64,000 nucleotides of DNA. Origin: Candidatus Thiodiazotropha sp. CDECU1 (lineage in GTDB: Bacteria > Pseudomonadota > Gammaproteobacteria > Chromatiales > Chromatiaceae). The position numbers were made by a program, and so were the translations under genes. Where the stretch lies: assembly GCF_963455295.1 (NCBI RefSeq), contig NZ_OY734020.1:2790001-2854000 (forward strand), in the 5' to 3' direction. A model generated the notes under the pieces. It saw nothing but the letters and a program-made list of their open reading frames with translations. It made no database searches and was not told where the DNA came from. Positions 1 to 9,628 of this stretch are shown here, piece by piece; position 1 is the first letter of the stretch, and each line of letters starts with the position of its first letter.

Positions 1-1
1 C

Positions 2-472
2 TGCTCGGCCTGTATCAGCTGCTGTCCCACCCAGGCCATAGTCGCCCCCTATCAGCTGGACGCCAGACGCTGTATCTCCTACCTGACCATCGAACTGCAT
101 GGCTCGATCCCCGAAGCGCTAAGACCCGATATAGGCAATAGGATCTTCGGTTGTGACGACTGCATGCAGGTCTGTCCCTGGAACCGTTTCGCCAAACTTA
201 CCGGAGAGATCGATTTCCTGCCCCGTGCCTCACTCGACAGCTCCACCCTGGTCGAGCTGTTCAACTGGGACGAAGCCAGATTCCTGAAGACCACTGAAGG
301 CTCTGCGATCCGCCGCTTGGGACACACGCGCTGGTTGCGTAACATTGCCGTAGCCCTGGGTAATGCCCCTTCATCAGTAACGGTTGTCACGGCATTGCGA
401 AAGCGCCTGAATCACCCATCGCCCATGCTCCGGGAGCATGTTGTATGGGCCCTCGATCAGCATCGTGTGTAG
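2..472 (+). CDS. queG: Epoxyqueuosine reductase QueG, C-terminal part (5' end outside window)
   Basis: QueG reduces epoxyqueuosine to queuosine in tRNA, using cobalamin and two [4Fe-4S] clusters in the cytoplasm. The reading frame is open from base 2. It begins inside the first cluster motif (CSACISCCPTQAI) and continues to the second (GCDDCMQVCPWN), followed by the C-terminal HEAT-like helices and a TAG stop. The first ATG in this piece lies in the second motif and is not the real start. The neighbouring orn and rsgA genes match the usual gammaproteobacterial neighbourhood. In the first motif the residue before the last Cys is also Cys (SCCP); the alternative in most homologues is Ala, a minor oddity. 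Confidence 0.93.
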   Translation, partial: CSACISCCPTQAIVAPYQLDARRCISYLTIELHGSIPEALRPDIGNRIFGCDDCMQVCPWNRFAKLTGEIDFLPRASLDSSTLVELFNWDEARFLKTTEGSAIRRLGHTRWLRNIAVALGNAPSSVTVVTALRKRLNHPSPMLREHVVWALDQHRV

Positions 473-475
473 TGA

Positions 476-1024
476 TCAGGGCAGGCGCAGGAAATGATCC
501 CGGTAGTAGCGTAACTCATTGATGGAGTCCTTGATGTCATCCAATGCCAGGTGCTTCCCCTGTTTCGAGAATCCTTCGCTAAGGGAAGGCGCCCATCGAT
601 TCATCAACTCCTTCAGGGTGCTCACATCCAGGTTCCGATAGTGGAAGAAGGCCTCAAGCTTCGGCATGCTCCTGGCCAGGAAACGCCTATCCTGGCAGAT
701 GCTGTTGCCACACATGGGTGAGGCACCAACGGGCAGGTATTGGTGCAAAAAATCGAGGGTTTCAGCCTCTGCCTTTGCCTCGTTATAGCCGCTCTGCTGA
801 ACCCGTTCAACCAACCCGGAAGCACCATGTTGCCGCTGGTTCCACTCATCCATCCCATCCAGTCTCTGCTGTGACTGATGTATAGCGATCATGGGCCCTT
901 CCGCGATGATGCTCAACCTTGCATCGGTGACGATGGTGGCGATCTCGATAATCTCATCGTTCTGGGGATCGAGCCCAGTCATTTCCAGATCGATCCATAT
1001 CAGGTTGGAGGCGTCAACAGGCAT
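476..1024 (-). CDS. orn: Oligoribonuclease
   Basis: This is a DEDDh 3'-5' exoribonuclease that degrades 2-5-mer RNA, including pGpG from c-di-GMP breakdown. It has 182 residues, the usual family length. It starts with [14 protein letters not shown], carrying the first D and E of the active site, and continues through [13 protein letters not shown]. The typical C-terminal [16 protein letters not shown] segment carries the last Asp. It is convergent with queG (3 bases apart). A GGDEF/EAL protein and a PilZ protein elsewhere in the window show that the cell uses c-di-GMP, which would give Orn its normal downstream role. Confidence 0.97.
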   Translation of the reverse strand: MPVDASNLIWIDLEMTGLDPQNDEIIEIATIVTDARLSIIAEGPMIAIHQSQQRLDGMDEWNQRQHGASGLVERVQQSGYNEAKAEAETLDFLHQYLPVGASPMCGNSICQDRRFLARSMPKLEAFFHYRNLDVSTLKELMNRWAPSLSEGFSKQGKHLALDDIKDSINELRYYRDHFLRLP

Positions 1025-1160
1025 CTTGTTATCCTTCTTTCAGTTACAGCTGCCTGATTCTAGCAGGAAGCCGCCACTCTCTGTATTCTATCAGAGGCCG
1101 ACCCATGCCACGAATCGCCCTGAAAAAAACTGTGAGCATTTTTCAACTGGCGCAATCTAA

Positions 1161-1431
1161 CTAGGGCCTGTTAACACTAATCCAATGCACTCTGTTGTGC
1201 CTGAAAAAGCGCCAATCAAGGCGCGAGGAGAGAAGTTTGGTCACTCCAAATGAACGACGAGCAACGCTGAGTGGCGCTTTTTCAGGCGCAACCCGAAGGG
1301 CTGGGGCTGTTTTTCCACCCAGCGGCGTTATCATTCGCTCATGTAGCGCTGCTACACCACGCTCATTCTGCCTTGCTGGACGAAAAAACAGCCCCAGCAG
1401 AGTGCATTGGATTAGTGTTAACAGGCCCTAG
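1161..1431. mobile_element. 271-bp foldback MITE-like element with 34-bp terminal inverted repeats
   Basis: The ends are perfect inverted repeats. Positions 1161-1194 begin CTAGGGCCTGTTAACAC and 1398-1431 are the exact reverse complement. Inside are two more inverted pairs: GCCTGAAAAAGCGCC near 1199-1214 against its complement near 1271-1287, and GGGGCTGTTTTT near 1303 against AAAAACAGCCCC near 1385. There is no plausible coding sequence, so this is probably a non-autonomous element. It sits in the 445-base gap between orn and the Ste24-like gene, the rest of which shows nothing else recognisable. The first 22 bases of the end occur again, alone, at 38263-38284. The transposase that moves it is not in this window. 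Confidence 0.85.
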
Positions 1432-1469
1432 AGAGTTCATACCTCAACCGAAAAACAGAAACAGGACTG

Positions 1470-2708
1470 ATGCCGATATTTACCCAACTATTTCTTATTT
1501 TCCTGGCCATTGGCACCCTGCTTCAACTCTGGCTGCTGTTACGCCACCTCGGGCATGTCCGGCAGCACCGCGACCGGGTGCCCCACGAGTTCAGTGAAAG
1601 CGTGACCCTTGGCGAACATCAGAAGGCTGCGGATTATACCCAGGCAAAAGGCCGCCTCGCGATCATTGAGACTCTACTGGGTGTTGGCCTGTTGCTTGCG
1701 TGGACCCTTGGCGGCGGACTAGATCTGCTCGATCGATACTGGCATGGCTTTGGCTGGCAGGAGATCATCATCGGCATGCTGTTCATCTTTTCCTTCTTTC
1801 TCATTAGCAGTCTGTTGGACTTGCCCTTCGATCTCTATCGAACATTCCGCTTGGAAGCGGCCTTCGGATTCAACCGCATCACTCCGCTGCAATACCTCAA
1901 GGACCGCCTGCTCGGTGTCATGCTCTCACTCCTGTTGGGAGGGCCCTTACTATGGATCATCCTGCTCCTCATGCAGGGTGCGGGCAAATTCTGGTGGCTC
2001 GCTGCATGGGCGGTCTGGATGGGGTTCACACTTACCCTGAGCTGGGCCTACCCACGGCTGATCGCCCCACTGTTCAATAAGTTCTCACCCTTGGATGAGG
2101 GAGAAATGCGCAACCGCATCCAGTCGCTGTTGCAGCGATGTGGATTCACCAGCGACGGTATATTCGTCATGGACGGCTCGAAACGATCCAGTCATGGCAA
2201 TGCCTATTTCACCGGCTTCGGCAAAAGCAAGCGCATCGTCTTCTTCGATACCCTGTTGGAGGCATTGAGCATTGATGAGATGGAAGCTGTCCTGGCTCAC
2301 GAACTTGGCCATTTCCGTTACAAGCATATCTTCAAACAGATGTTCATGATGGGGGTTCTCTCTCTGCTCGGATTGGCCCTGCTGGGATGGCTCTCCCAGC
2401 AAGCCTGGTTCTATAACGGCTTGGGGATCAGCCAACCCTCCAACGCTGCCGCACTGCTCCTGTTTATGCTGGCGATTCCGGTTTTCACTGTCTTTTTTAC
2501 ACCCCTGGGGAGTTATCTATCCCGCCGTTACGAATTTCAGGCCGACAATTACGCCGTCAGCCAGACGAATGGGAAGTTTCTTGTGCAGGCATTGGTTAAA
2601 CTCTACCAGGACAACGCGAGTACTTTGACACCGGATCCGCTGTATTCGCTTTTTCATGACAGCCATCCACCAGCGCCGGTGCGAATTGCCAACATCCTGA
2701 ATCGGTAA
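1470..2708 (+). CDS. M48-family (Ste24/CAAX-type) membrane metalloprotease
   Basis: This integral-membrane zinc protease has 412 residues, like Ste24 endopeptidases of bacteria. The catalytic HELGH is at residues 277-281, followed by a downstream Glu in SRRYEFQADNYAV that fits the third zinc ligand. Hydrophobic segments occur at the N terminus, around residues 60-120, 150-190, 295-315 and 325-350. The C-terminal HDSHPPAPVRIANI is the family's conserved tail. In bacteria, which mostly lack CAAX prenylation, the family is thought to act in membrane-protein quality control; the substrate here is unknown. The start follows the MITE-like element closely (39 bases), so any promoter may lie in or next to that element. 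Confidence 0.9.
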   Translation: MPIFTQLFLIFLAIGTLLQLWLLLRHLGHVRQHRDRVPHEFSESVTLGEHQKAADYTQAKGRLAIIETLLGVGLLLAWTLGGGLDLLDRYWHGFGWQEIIIGMLFIFSFFLISSLLDLPFDLYRTFRLEAAFGFNRITPLQYLKDRLLGVMLSLLLGGPLLWIILLLMQGAGKFWWLAAWAVWMGFTLTLSWAYPRLIAPLFNKFSPLDEGEMRNRIQSLLQRCGFTSDGIFVMDGSKRSSHGNAYFTGFGKSKRIVFFDTLLEALSIDEMEAVLAHELGHFRYKHIFKQMFMMGVLSLLGLALLGWLSQQAWFYNGLGISQPSNAAALLLFMLAIPVFTVFFTPLGSYLSRRYEFQADNYAVSQTNGKFLVQALVKLYQDNASTLTPDPLYSLFHDSHPPAPVRIANILNR

Positions 2709-2838
2709 ACCCTAATTCATATATGTCAATCATATATCCTCACGCCCCCTTACAGACAGCAAGTGCCAATGATTGGAAGTCTGGTGAACACCTGGCGATT
2801 TCGGGACAACAGAAACCCCTGCTTAATGGAGATAGCAA

Positions 2839-3123
2839 ATGATGAAAACCGTGATAACTGCAATGATGCTGACTCTTGCGTCAACCACCTCTCTGGCTGC
2901 CGATCCTGCCATCGGTAAACAGTTGACCGAACAAAACTGTGTAAGGTGCCACGGCAGTGAAGTCTATACGCGGGAGAACCGGCGTGTAACCGACCTGCCA
3001 GGTCTGCATAAACAGGTACGTTTTTGTGAACAGAACCTGGGCCTGACCTGGTTTGATGATCAGATTGAAAATACCGCAACCTATCTCAACCTGGAGTTTT
3101 ACAAATTCGACATTAAACCCTGA
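2839..3123 (+). CDS. Small periplasmic monohaem cytochrome c
   Basis: The protein has 94 residues with an N-terminal signal peptide (about residues 1-21, ending SLAA) and one haem c site, CVRCH. The C-terminal segment [13 protein letters not shown] is an amphipathic helix seen in small class I cytochromes c of sulfur-metabolising proteobacteria. I see no obvious C-terminal Met axial ligand, so the sixth ligand is unclear. A GGAG Shine-Dalgarno lies 7 bases before the ATG. The gene ends 8 bases before rsgA, so the two may be co-transcribed. The role is presumably electron transfer; the partner is unknown. Confidence 0.85.
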   Translation: MMKTVITAMMLTLASTTSLAADPAIGKQLTEQNCVRCHGSEVYTRENRRVTDLPGLHKQVRFCEQNLGLTWFDDQIENTATYLNLEFYKFDIKP

Positions 3124-3131
3124 GACGCTCC

Positions 3132-4133
3132 ATGGCCAGACGTCGCCTGACCAAACAACAGAAAAACCGCATTCAGGCCATTCAGGAGAAGCGTCGTATA
3201 CGCCTCGACTCAAAGGCCAGGCAATCACTTTCAGAGGCTGATGACAACCCATCACTTGAGGGGCGTGTGGTTATCCGCCATGGCGCAACCCTCGGTGTCA
3301 TGGATGGGCAGGGCAAACTGTTCCGCTGCCAGACCCGCCAACATATCGGCCACCCTGTGTGTGGTGACTGGGTCATCTGGCAACCGGTGGATGAGACCAC
3401 GGGTGTTGTAACGGCGCTACAACCCCGGAGCAGCGTCCTCAGCCGACCCGACTATAGCGGCAGACACAAACCACTGGCAGCCAATATCACCCAACTGGTC
3501 ATTGTGCTCGCCCCCAAACCCGAGCCCAGCGGTTACCTTCTGGATCAATATCTGGTCACCGCCGAAACCATCGGTATTCCACCCTTGATCGCAATCAATA
3601 AGATCGACCTGCTTGAGGGGGGGCTGGAACATGAATTCATGCAGCGTTTTGAAGCCTATAGTTCGATTGGATATTCGGTTTTTGGCATCAGTGCCAAACG
3701 CGAACATGGACTCGATCCCCTGATCGAAAGGCTGAAGGACGAGACAAGCATCCTGCTCGGACAGTCTGGGGTCGGTAAATCATCACTGATCAATGCACTG
3801 CTGCCATCGATGCAGGTTGAAACAGGACGTCTCTCGCAGGCAACCGGACTGGGCAGGCACACCACTTCAGCGGCAACCTGCTATACCCTTCCCCAGGGTG
3901 GAGAGCTGATCGATTCTCCAGGGGTGCGCAGTTTTCGCCTCACCGACCTTTCCCGCCAGGAACTGGAACAGGGGTTCAGAGAGTTCCAGCCATTTCTCGG
4001 CCAATGCCGATTTCATAACTGCAGCCACGACCATGAGCCCGGTTGTGCCATTCAAGCTGCCATGGAGAGAGGCGAGATCGCTGCCCAACGGTTGGAAAAC
4101 TTCCTCAGGTTAAGCCAGGTATCAGACCGCTGA
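3132..4133 (+). CDS. rsgA: Small-subunit ribosome biogenesis GTPase RsgA
   Basis: RsgA is a circularly permuted GTPase that acts late in 30S assembly. The 333 residues show an OB-fold region (about 60-120), then G4 (INKID), G1 (GQSGVGKSSLIN, from residue 210) and G3 (DSPGVRSF). The C-terminal zinc site runs CRFHNCSHDHEPGC. The permuted G4-G1-G3 order is diagnostic. The basic N terminus (ARRRLTKQQKNR) is typical of gammaproteobacterial members. RsgA near orn and queG is the classical neighbourhood, here separated by the MITE-like element, the protease and the cytochrome gene. Confidence 0.97.
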   Translation: MARRRLTKQQKNRIQAIQEKRRIRLDSKARQSLSEADDNPSLEGRVVIRHGATLGVMDGQGKLFRCQTRQHIGHPVCGDWVIWQPVDETTGVVTALQPRSSVLSRPDYSGRHKPLAANITQLVIVLAPKPEPSGYLLDQYLVTAETIGIPPLIAINKIDLLEGGLEHEFMQRFEAYSSIGYSVFGISAKREHGLDPLIERLKDETSILLGQSGVGKSSLINALLPSMQVETGRLSQATGLGRHTTSAATCYTLPQGGELIDSPGVRSFRLTDLSRQELEQGFREFQPFLGQCRFHNCSHDHEPGCAIQAAMERGEIAAQRLENFLRLSQVSDR

Positions 4134-4150
4134 TCCAAGGTTCAAGGCTC

Positions 4151-5509
4151 TCATCCGCCCGGTAGGTGGACATGCACCGCAACACCACCCAGCTGCTCGG
4201 CCACGCCGATCTCAATTCGTCCACCATAGGCGCTAACGATATCGGCGGCAACCGAGAGGCCTATTCCCTGACCGGGCAGCTGCTGATCGGCACGATGACC
4301 TCTCTGCAATACCGCTTCAAACTGATCCGTGGGAATACCCTTTCCGTTATCCTCCACCCTCAGGTAGAGATCCTGCCCGGTTTCCGCCTGCACACGGACA
4401 TGGCCGTTGCCATACTTGCAGGCATTCTCCATCAGATTTCCCAGCAGTTCCATTAGATCACCCTCATCGCCGCGAAACAGGGTCTCCTCTGCAACTTCCA
4501 GCTCCCAGTTTATCCTCTGCTCCCGATAGACCTTATCGAGAGAACCTGCAATCCGTTCCACCACTGGTTTGACCGACAGGCTTTGAGTCAGCACGCTACT
4601 CCCTGAGGCGGCCGCCCGCTGCAACTGATGACTGACGATCTGATTCATACGCTCGACCTGCTCGCGCAGTGTGTGTTGGCTGGATTGTGGCTCACCGCTC
4701 TCTTTCTCAGCAACACCCTGGAGTACTGCCAACGGTGTCTTCAGACTGTGGGCAAGATCACCAAGACTGTCGCGATAACGCTGCTGCCTGGCCTGGGCGT
4801 GACGGATCAGTGAATTGATATTCGAGGTGAGACCATTCAGCTCCTTCGGATAGTCACCCTGCAACTGATCCGCTCGGCCCGACTCAATCTCGGTGAGCGC
4901 CTGCGCCACCTCCCGCAACGGATGCAAACCCCAACGCAACACCCAACCCTGAACCAGTAACAACAACAGTGCAGCACCACCGAGCCAGAGAAACAGGCTA
5001 TCTCGAAAAGCGGCCACCTGTTCCCGCAGTGGTTTCAAGTCCTCTGCCACTGCCAGGACATATTCCAGTTCACGTCCTTGAAAATCCTCCCATACGACCC
5101 CAAAGCTCAACACCATGGCACTACTACCCTGCAGGTTGAATCGCTCTATTTTCGACTCTCCCGGTTGCATCTGACGTAGAAATCCGAACCTGCGCCCCAG
5201 TGATGAGGGTGATTGCCAGCGGTAGTTCCCCTGCATGCCACTGACCTCTGCATAGAGTCCCGAATCCGGACGGTTGAAACGGGGATCGGTCATTACACCT
5301 GGCATTTTGAGTCTGCCCGCCTGATCCTCCTCAGCTGCCGCCAGGAGCGCATAAACACTGCTGAACAGACGTGCCTGTAGTGCCTCCTCACTGGCCGAGC
5401 GGAATGCCTTGTCGAGGGCTAATCCCGTCAAGCCGAGGAATGCACCCAAAACCAGACTGGCCGCCAGCAGCAGTCGCTGATGGATAGAGGGGTTTAGCGC
5501 TGTTCCCAT
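4151..5509 (-). CDS. PhoQ-like sensor histidine kinase
   Basis: This membrane histidine kinase has 452 residues. There is a transmembrane helix at about 11-31, a periplasmic sensor of about 140 residues, and a second transmembrane helix at about 172-193. A HAMP-like linker follows, then the H-box SLGDLAHSLKTPL with the phospho-accepting His254. The ATPase has an N-box (ELLGNLMENACKYG) and a G1 box (VEDNGKGI). The H-box is of the PhoQ type. It lies 41 bases after the response regulator gene and is clearly co-transcribed with it. The sensor lacks an obvious long acidic patch like that of enteric PhoQ, so the signal need not be Mg2+. Confidence 0.93.
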   Translation of the reverse strand: MGTALNPSIHQRLLLAASLVLGAFLGLTGLALDKAFRSASEEALQARLFSSVYALLAAAEEDQAGRLKMPGVMTDPRFNRPDSGLYAEVSGMQGNYRWQSPSSLGRRFGFLRQMQPGESKIERFNLQGSSAMVLSFGVVWEDFQGRELEYVLAVAEDLKPLREQVAAFRDSLFLWLGGAALLLLLVQGWVLRWGLHPLREVAQALTEIESGRADQLQGDYPKELNGLTSNINSLIRHAQARQQRYRDSLGDLAHSLKTPLAVLQGVAEKESGEPQSSQHTLREQVERMNQIVSHQLQRAAASGSSVLTQSLSVKPVVERIAGSLDKVYREQRINWELEVAEETLFRGDEGDLMELLGNLMENACKYGNGHVRVQAETGQDLYLRVEDNGKGIPTDQFEAVLQRGHRADQQLPGQGIGLSVAADIVSAYGGRIEIGVAEQLGGVAVHVHLPGG

Positions 5510-5550
5510 GCCGGCCGCTCTGCTCCCTTCAGTGGTGACGGTGGAAAGGA

Positions 5551-6225
5551 TCAGCGTTCGAGGGCAAAGCGGTATCCTCGACCACGCAGGGTCTCTATCG
5601 GCTTGTAGCGCTCATCCGGATCGAGTTTTTTGCGCAGACGACGCACGAAGACCTCGATGGTATTACTGTCGCGATCCCAATCCTGATCGTAGATATGTTC
5701 GGTAAGATCGGTCTTTGAGATCACCTTGCCGGCATGCAGCATCATGTATTCAAGCACCTTGTACTCATAGGCCGTCAAATCCACTGGGTCGCCGTGCAGG
5801 GTTACCGTTTGGGTACGGGTATCGAGTTCCACCGGGCCACCCGCGAGCACCGGTTGAGACCAGCCGCCGCTACGCCGCAATAGTGCGTTCAGACGCGCCA
5901 GCAGCTCCTCCACATGAAAAGGTTTAACCAGATAGTCATCCGCGCCCGCCTCCAGCCCCTCGACCTTGTCCTGCCAGTTTCCACGGGCGGTGAGGATCAG
6001 AATCGGGAAATCCTTGTCAAGTTTGCGCAACTCCCTGATCAGTTCGATTCCTGACAGCTTTGGCAGCCCAATATCAACGATGCCCACGTCGATGCCATAC
6101 TCCCTACCGAGAAACAGTCCGGCGGCACCATCCTCGGCGCTGTCTACGGTATAACCCTGTTTACGCAGTTTCTCCGCCAATGGCTCGCGAATATCTGCCT
6201 CATCCTCAACCAATAACACACGCAT
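5551..6225 (-). CDS. PhoP-like OmpR-family response regulator
   Basis: The protein has 224 residues: a receiver domain (1-120) with acidic pocket E7/D8, phosphorylation site Asp51 (VDIGLPKLSG), Thr79 and Lys101 (LVKPF), followed by an OmpR-type winged helix. The C-terminal recognition region contains SNTIEVFVRRLRKKLDPD. It is partnered with the PhoQ-like kinase immediately downstream. Upstream, in the same direction, lie a PepSY protein and a glycine-zipper protein, a common arrangement in which the small exported proteins are regulated by, or modulate, the two-component system. The regulon cannot be read from this window. Confidence 0.95.
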   Translation of the reverse strand: MRVLLVEDEADIREPLAEKLRKQGYTVDSAEDGAAGLFLGREYGIDVGIVDIGLPKLSGIELIRELRKLDKDFPILILTARGNWQDKVEGLEAGADDYLVKPFHVEELLARLNALLRRSGGWSQPVLAGGPVELDTRTQTVTLHGDPVDLTAYEYKVLEYMMLHAGKVISKTDLTEHIYDQDWDRDSNTIEVFVRRLRKKLDPDERYKPIETLRGRGYRFALER

Positions 6226-6333
6226 CTTTGCACCCGATACCTGGCTTCATCACCAGGTCATTTTAAAATTGTTGATAACGGCCTGTTCCAAGATTCATCA
6301 ATCAACAGTGAATGCATGACCTGCTGAGCTGGA

Positions 6334-6600
6334 TCAACGGCGACCGTTGTACTGACGACGACCACCCTCGGCATTGATCCGCAGTCTACGTACCTTGCCC
6401 TCCTTGGTAAGAATACGCACGTTGTGAACCCGCTTGCCGTCACGTTCCCGTGTCTCGGCGGAGATGACTCGACCTCCCAGACGCTGCTTGGCCTGCTCCA
6501 CTGCCTGATCCAGGCTCATATCAGCGCTGGCATAGAGACTGGGTATAAGCAGTAGTGCGCACAACAGCATCTTGGAAATGATTCGAGTTCTATAGGTCAT
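6334..6600 (-). CDS. Small exported PepSY-domain protein
   Basis: The protein has 88 residues: a signal peptide of about 26 residues (ending YASA) and then one PepSY domain (SLDQAVEQAKQRLGGRVISAE ... VRILTKEGKVRRLRI). PepSY domains are proposed to modulate proteases or sensor proteins in the periplasm; the exact role is unknown. It lies 108 bases before the PhoP-like regulator and 17 bases after the glycine-zipper gene, all on the same strand. A role in sensing with the kinase downstream is inferred from this position. The very basic end (RRQYNGRR) is unusual but consistent with small members of the family. Confidence 0.85.
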   Translation of the reverse strand: MTYRTRIISKMLLCALLLIPSLYASADMSLDQAVEQAKQRLGGRVISAETRERDGKRVHNVRILTKEGKVRRLRINAEGGRRQYNGRR

Positions 6601-6617
6601 CGTCTTTGCTACCTGAC

Positions 6618-7154
6618 TTAGTGGTCATCCACTGGTCTGACAGTCACCGCAACCGGTATCCGCTTGCCGGGATGATTATTGGTACGGGTGATGAATTCAC
6701 GCCCCTTGTAGCGATATGTTACATCATAGCCGACCAATTGCTCCTCATAGCGGGAGTGGTGGGTGACTTCACAGCGACGCTCCACCGATGTGGTGTGGTG
6801 CCCACCCCTGTGTTGCTGGCTGATATCGTGACCGATGGCACCACCGAGCAGTGTCCCTGCCAGAGTGGCGGCATCTCTGCCTCGACCACGACCGCGACTG
6901 ATCTTATTCGCTACCACACCACCGATAATACCCCCCAGTACTGTGCCGGTGTAGCGGCGACCGTCCGGATGATAGCGATCGACCGCCTCATCCCAACACT
7001 CTCTCTCGGGATATGAAACCTCTACACTACGGTAGATCGGCTCCACATCGATGACCTTGGCAGTATCTCGATAGTGGTCGCGATGGCCTCCCGCCGTGGC
7101 GGTTGCAGAAGCGATCATCAATGCTGTTCCGATTGTTAATGCCTTTGTTTTCAT
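6618..7154 (-). CDS. Glycine-zipper (17-kDa surface-antigen-like) exported protein
   Basis: The 178-residue protein has a signal peptide (about 1-21, ATATAGG). The centre holds a glycine zipper (GTVLGGIIGGVVANKISRGRG ... AGTLLGGAIGHDI), the two-helix motif of the 17-kDa antigen/SlyB-like family. The C-terminal part carries a conserved SVERRCEVTHHSRYEEQLVGYDVTYRYKG pattern typical of these envelope proteins. It is first in the PepSY-regulator-kinase set. SlyB-like proteins are PhoP-regulated in enteric bacteria, which makes control by the downstream two-component system plausible here. That link is inference. No lipobox Cys is visible. Confidence 0.85.
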   Translation of the reverse strand: MKTKALTIGTALMIASATATAGGHRDHYRDTAKVIDVEPIYRSVEVSYPERECWDEAVDRYHPDGRRYTGTVLGGIIGGVVANKISRGRGRGRDAATLAGTLLGGAIGHDISQQHRGGHHTTSVERRCEVTHHSRYEEQLVGYDVTYRYKGREFITRTNNHPGKRIPVAVTVRPVDDH

Positions 7155-7346
7155 TTTGCTGCTCCTGGTTCTCTAGCTTTAATCCTGATATCAGTGAATC
7201 TCTGTTGATGGTTAAAGCTTACGAGGTCTAAACTGAACCTCGCCTGAACCGGGCGAATGCATGATTTATTGTTAATTTTCAATGGATTATATGACTGCTC
7301 TGTTAACTTCAGCAAGCTGTGAGTAAGGCTATGAAGTCAGATGAGT

Positions 7347-7508
7347 TCCCCCTCTCCCTGGCCCTCTCCCGCAAGGGGAGAGGGAAAGCGCATTTCGAGT
7401 GCATCGAATGCTTCCAGTCAAAGCTCGTTGACTCAAGCCATGTTTTTGCTGCGGCTCCTGATCCATGCATCCCCCTCCCCTCGCGGGAGAGGGCCAGGGA
7501 GAGGGGGA
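7347..7508. repeat. REP-like inverted repeat (26-bp perfect arms)
   Basis: The arm at 7347-7372 (CCCTCTCCCTGGCCCTC core) is perfectly complementary to 7483-7508. Each arm also starts its own hairpin (7362-7384, and about 7471-7494). This C-rich/G-rich pattern is a frequent intergenic repeat in proteobacterial genomes. The 400-base gap from 7155 to 7554, upstream of the glycine-zipper gene, contains only this repeat and presumably that gene's promoter. Confidence 0.75.
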
Positions 7509-7554
7509 CAGTAAACCCGTGAGCGCAGCGAACACCTCCGGAGTGATTGCCGGC

Positions 7555-8148
7555 CTATGAGTGAACCTTGCGCCACACCAGAATTCGATTGTTGACCGGC
7601 ATCTCCACATCTTCAGTGAGCTGAAGTCGATTCGAAACCGCCAGCTCGTTGAGTGCCTCGAAATCACGAATACCGCTCAAGGGATCACGGGATTTCAGCC
7701 ATTGATCGAAGTTTCGATTGCTGTCGCTGGTATAACCGCCCTGGTAGTTGAAGGGACCGTAGAGTGCAAAACACCCCTCCGGCTTCAATACCCGCCCGAT
7801 TCCGTGAAACATCTTCTCCACTTCCGGCCATGACATGATGTGGGTGGTGTTGGCACTGAATACCCCGGCATACGCTACGAGCGGCCAATCACGGCTTACA
7901 TCGAGCAGTATCGGCTCCCGCGTATTGGCCAATGCCGCCTCCTCCAACCAGGCACGGATCCCCGGGTGATTCTCCTCCAGGTCACTGGTCTGCCAGATCA
8001 AATGCGGCATGGCGGCGGCAAAGTGAACCGCATGCTGTCCGGTACCGCTGCCAATCTCGAGGATTGTCCGGGCATCATCAAAAAGGCGCAGCAGCACATC
8101 CAGGATCGGTGCCTTGTTCTCTTCACAGGCATCGGAGAAGGGTTTCAT
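7555..8148 (-). CDS. DUF938 SAM-dependent methyltransferase-like protein
   Basis: The 197-residue protein belongs to the DUF938 family of Rossmann-fold methyltransferases. Motif I is ILEIGSGTGQHAVHFA, followed by acidic motif II (TSDLEENHPGI) and FSANTTHIMSWPEVEKMF, the family signature. The substrate is unknown. A longer frame exists to 8193, but the ATG at 8148 gives the conserved family start (MKPFSDACEENKAPIL). It lies 8 bases after the hemF stop, with a GGGGAG ribosome site close by. Co-transcription with hemF is likely. Confidence 0.88.
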   Translation of the reverse strand: MKPFSDACEENKAPILDVLLRLFDDARTILEIGSGTGQHAVHFAAAMPHLIWQTSDLEENHPGIRAWLEEAALANTREPILLDVSRDWPLVAYAGVFSANTTHIMSWPEVEKMFHGIGRVLKPEGCFALYGPFNYQGGYTSDSNRNFDQWLKSRDPLSGIRDFEALNELAVSNRLQLTEDVEMPVNNRILVWRKVHS

Positions 8149-8155
8149 GACTCCC

Positions 8156-9253
<1,098 letters not shown>

Positions 9254-9313
9254 CTATGCATCAAACATCGCGACAGTGTGTATATGACTCGAGATAAACA
9301 ATATTAACAGATA

Positions 9314-9619
9314 CTAGCCAAGCCGCTTCAAAAAAACACCCATCTCTTTTGCCGCCTGAACATCCCCACGGGCCTCAGCCACGGCAATCCCTTTCTGGTA
9401 GGCTTGCCGGGCCTCATCTTCCCTGTGCAATGCCACCAACGCCTTACCATACAGCTTCCAACTCGCTGAGTGGTTCTGATCCTGGTTTACCGCCTCGGCC
9501 AAGTGGTGCACCGCCATCTCCGCATCCTGCTCCTTCAAGCAGAGCGAACCCAAGGTATAGCGTAACAGGGCATTGTCATTCCCCTGTTCGAGCATCTTCT
9601 CCAGGCTTCCTCGATCCAT
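9314..9619 (-). CDS. Short tetratricopeptide-repeat protein
   Basis: The 101 residues form about two and a half TPR units (ALLRYTLGSLCLKEQDAEMAVHHLAEAV, SASWKLYGKALVALHREDEARQAYQKGI). There is no signal peptide, so it is probably cytoplasmic. It lies 9 bases after the persulfide dioxygenase stop codon, in the same direction, so the two are very likely co-transcribed. TPR proteins usually serve as protein-interaction adaptors; the partner here is unknown. Confidence 0.8.
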   Translation of the reverse strand: MDRGSLEKMLEQGNDNALLRYTLGSLCLKEQDAEMAVHHLAEAVNQDQNHSASWKLYGKALVALHREDEARQAYQKGIAVAEARGDVQAAKEMGVFLKRLG

Positions 9620-9628
9620 ATCAATGCC

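Noticed and set aside
7347-7508. CRISPR-like repeat
   Set aside because: Only two arms in inverted orientation, no regularly spaced direct repeats, no cas genes in the window.
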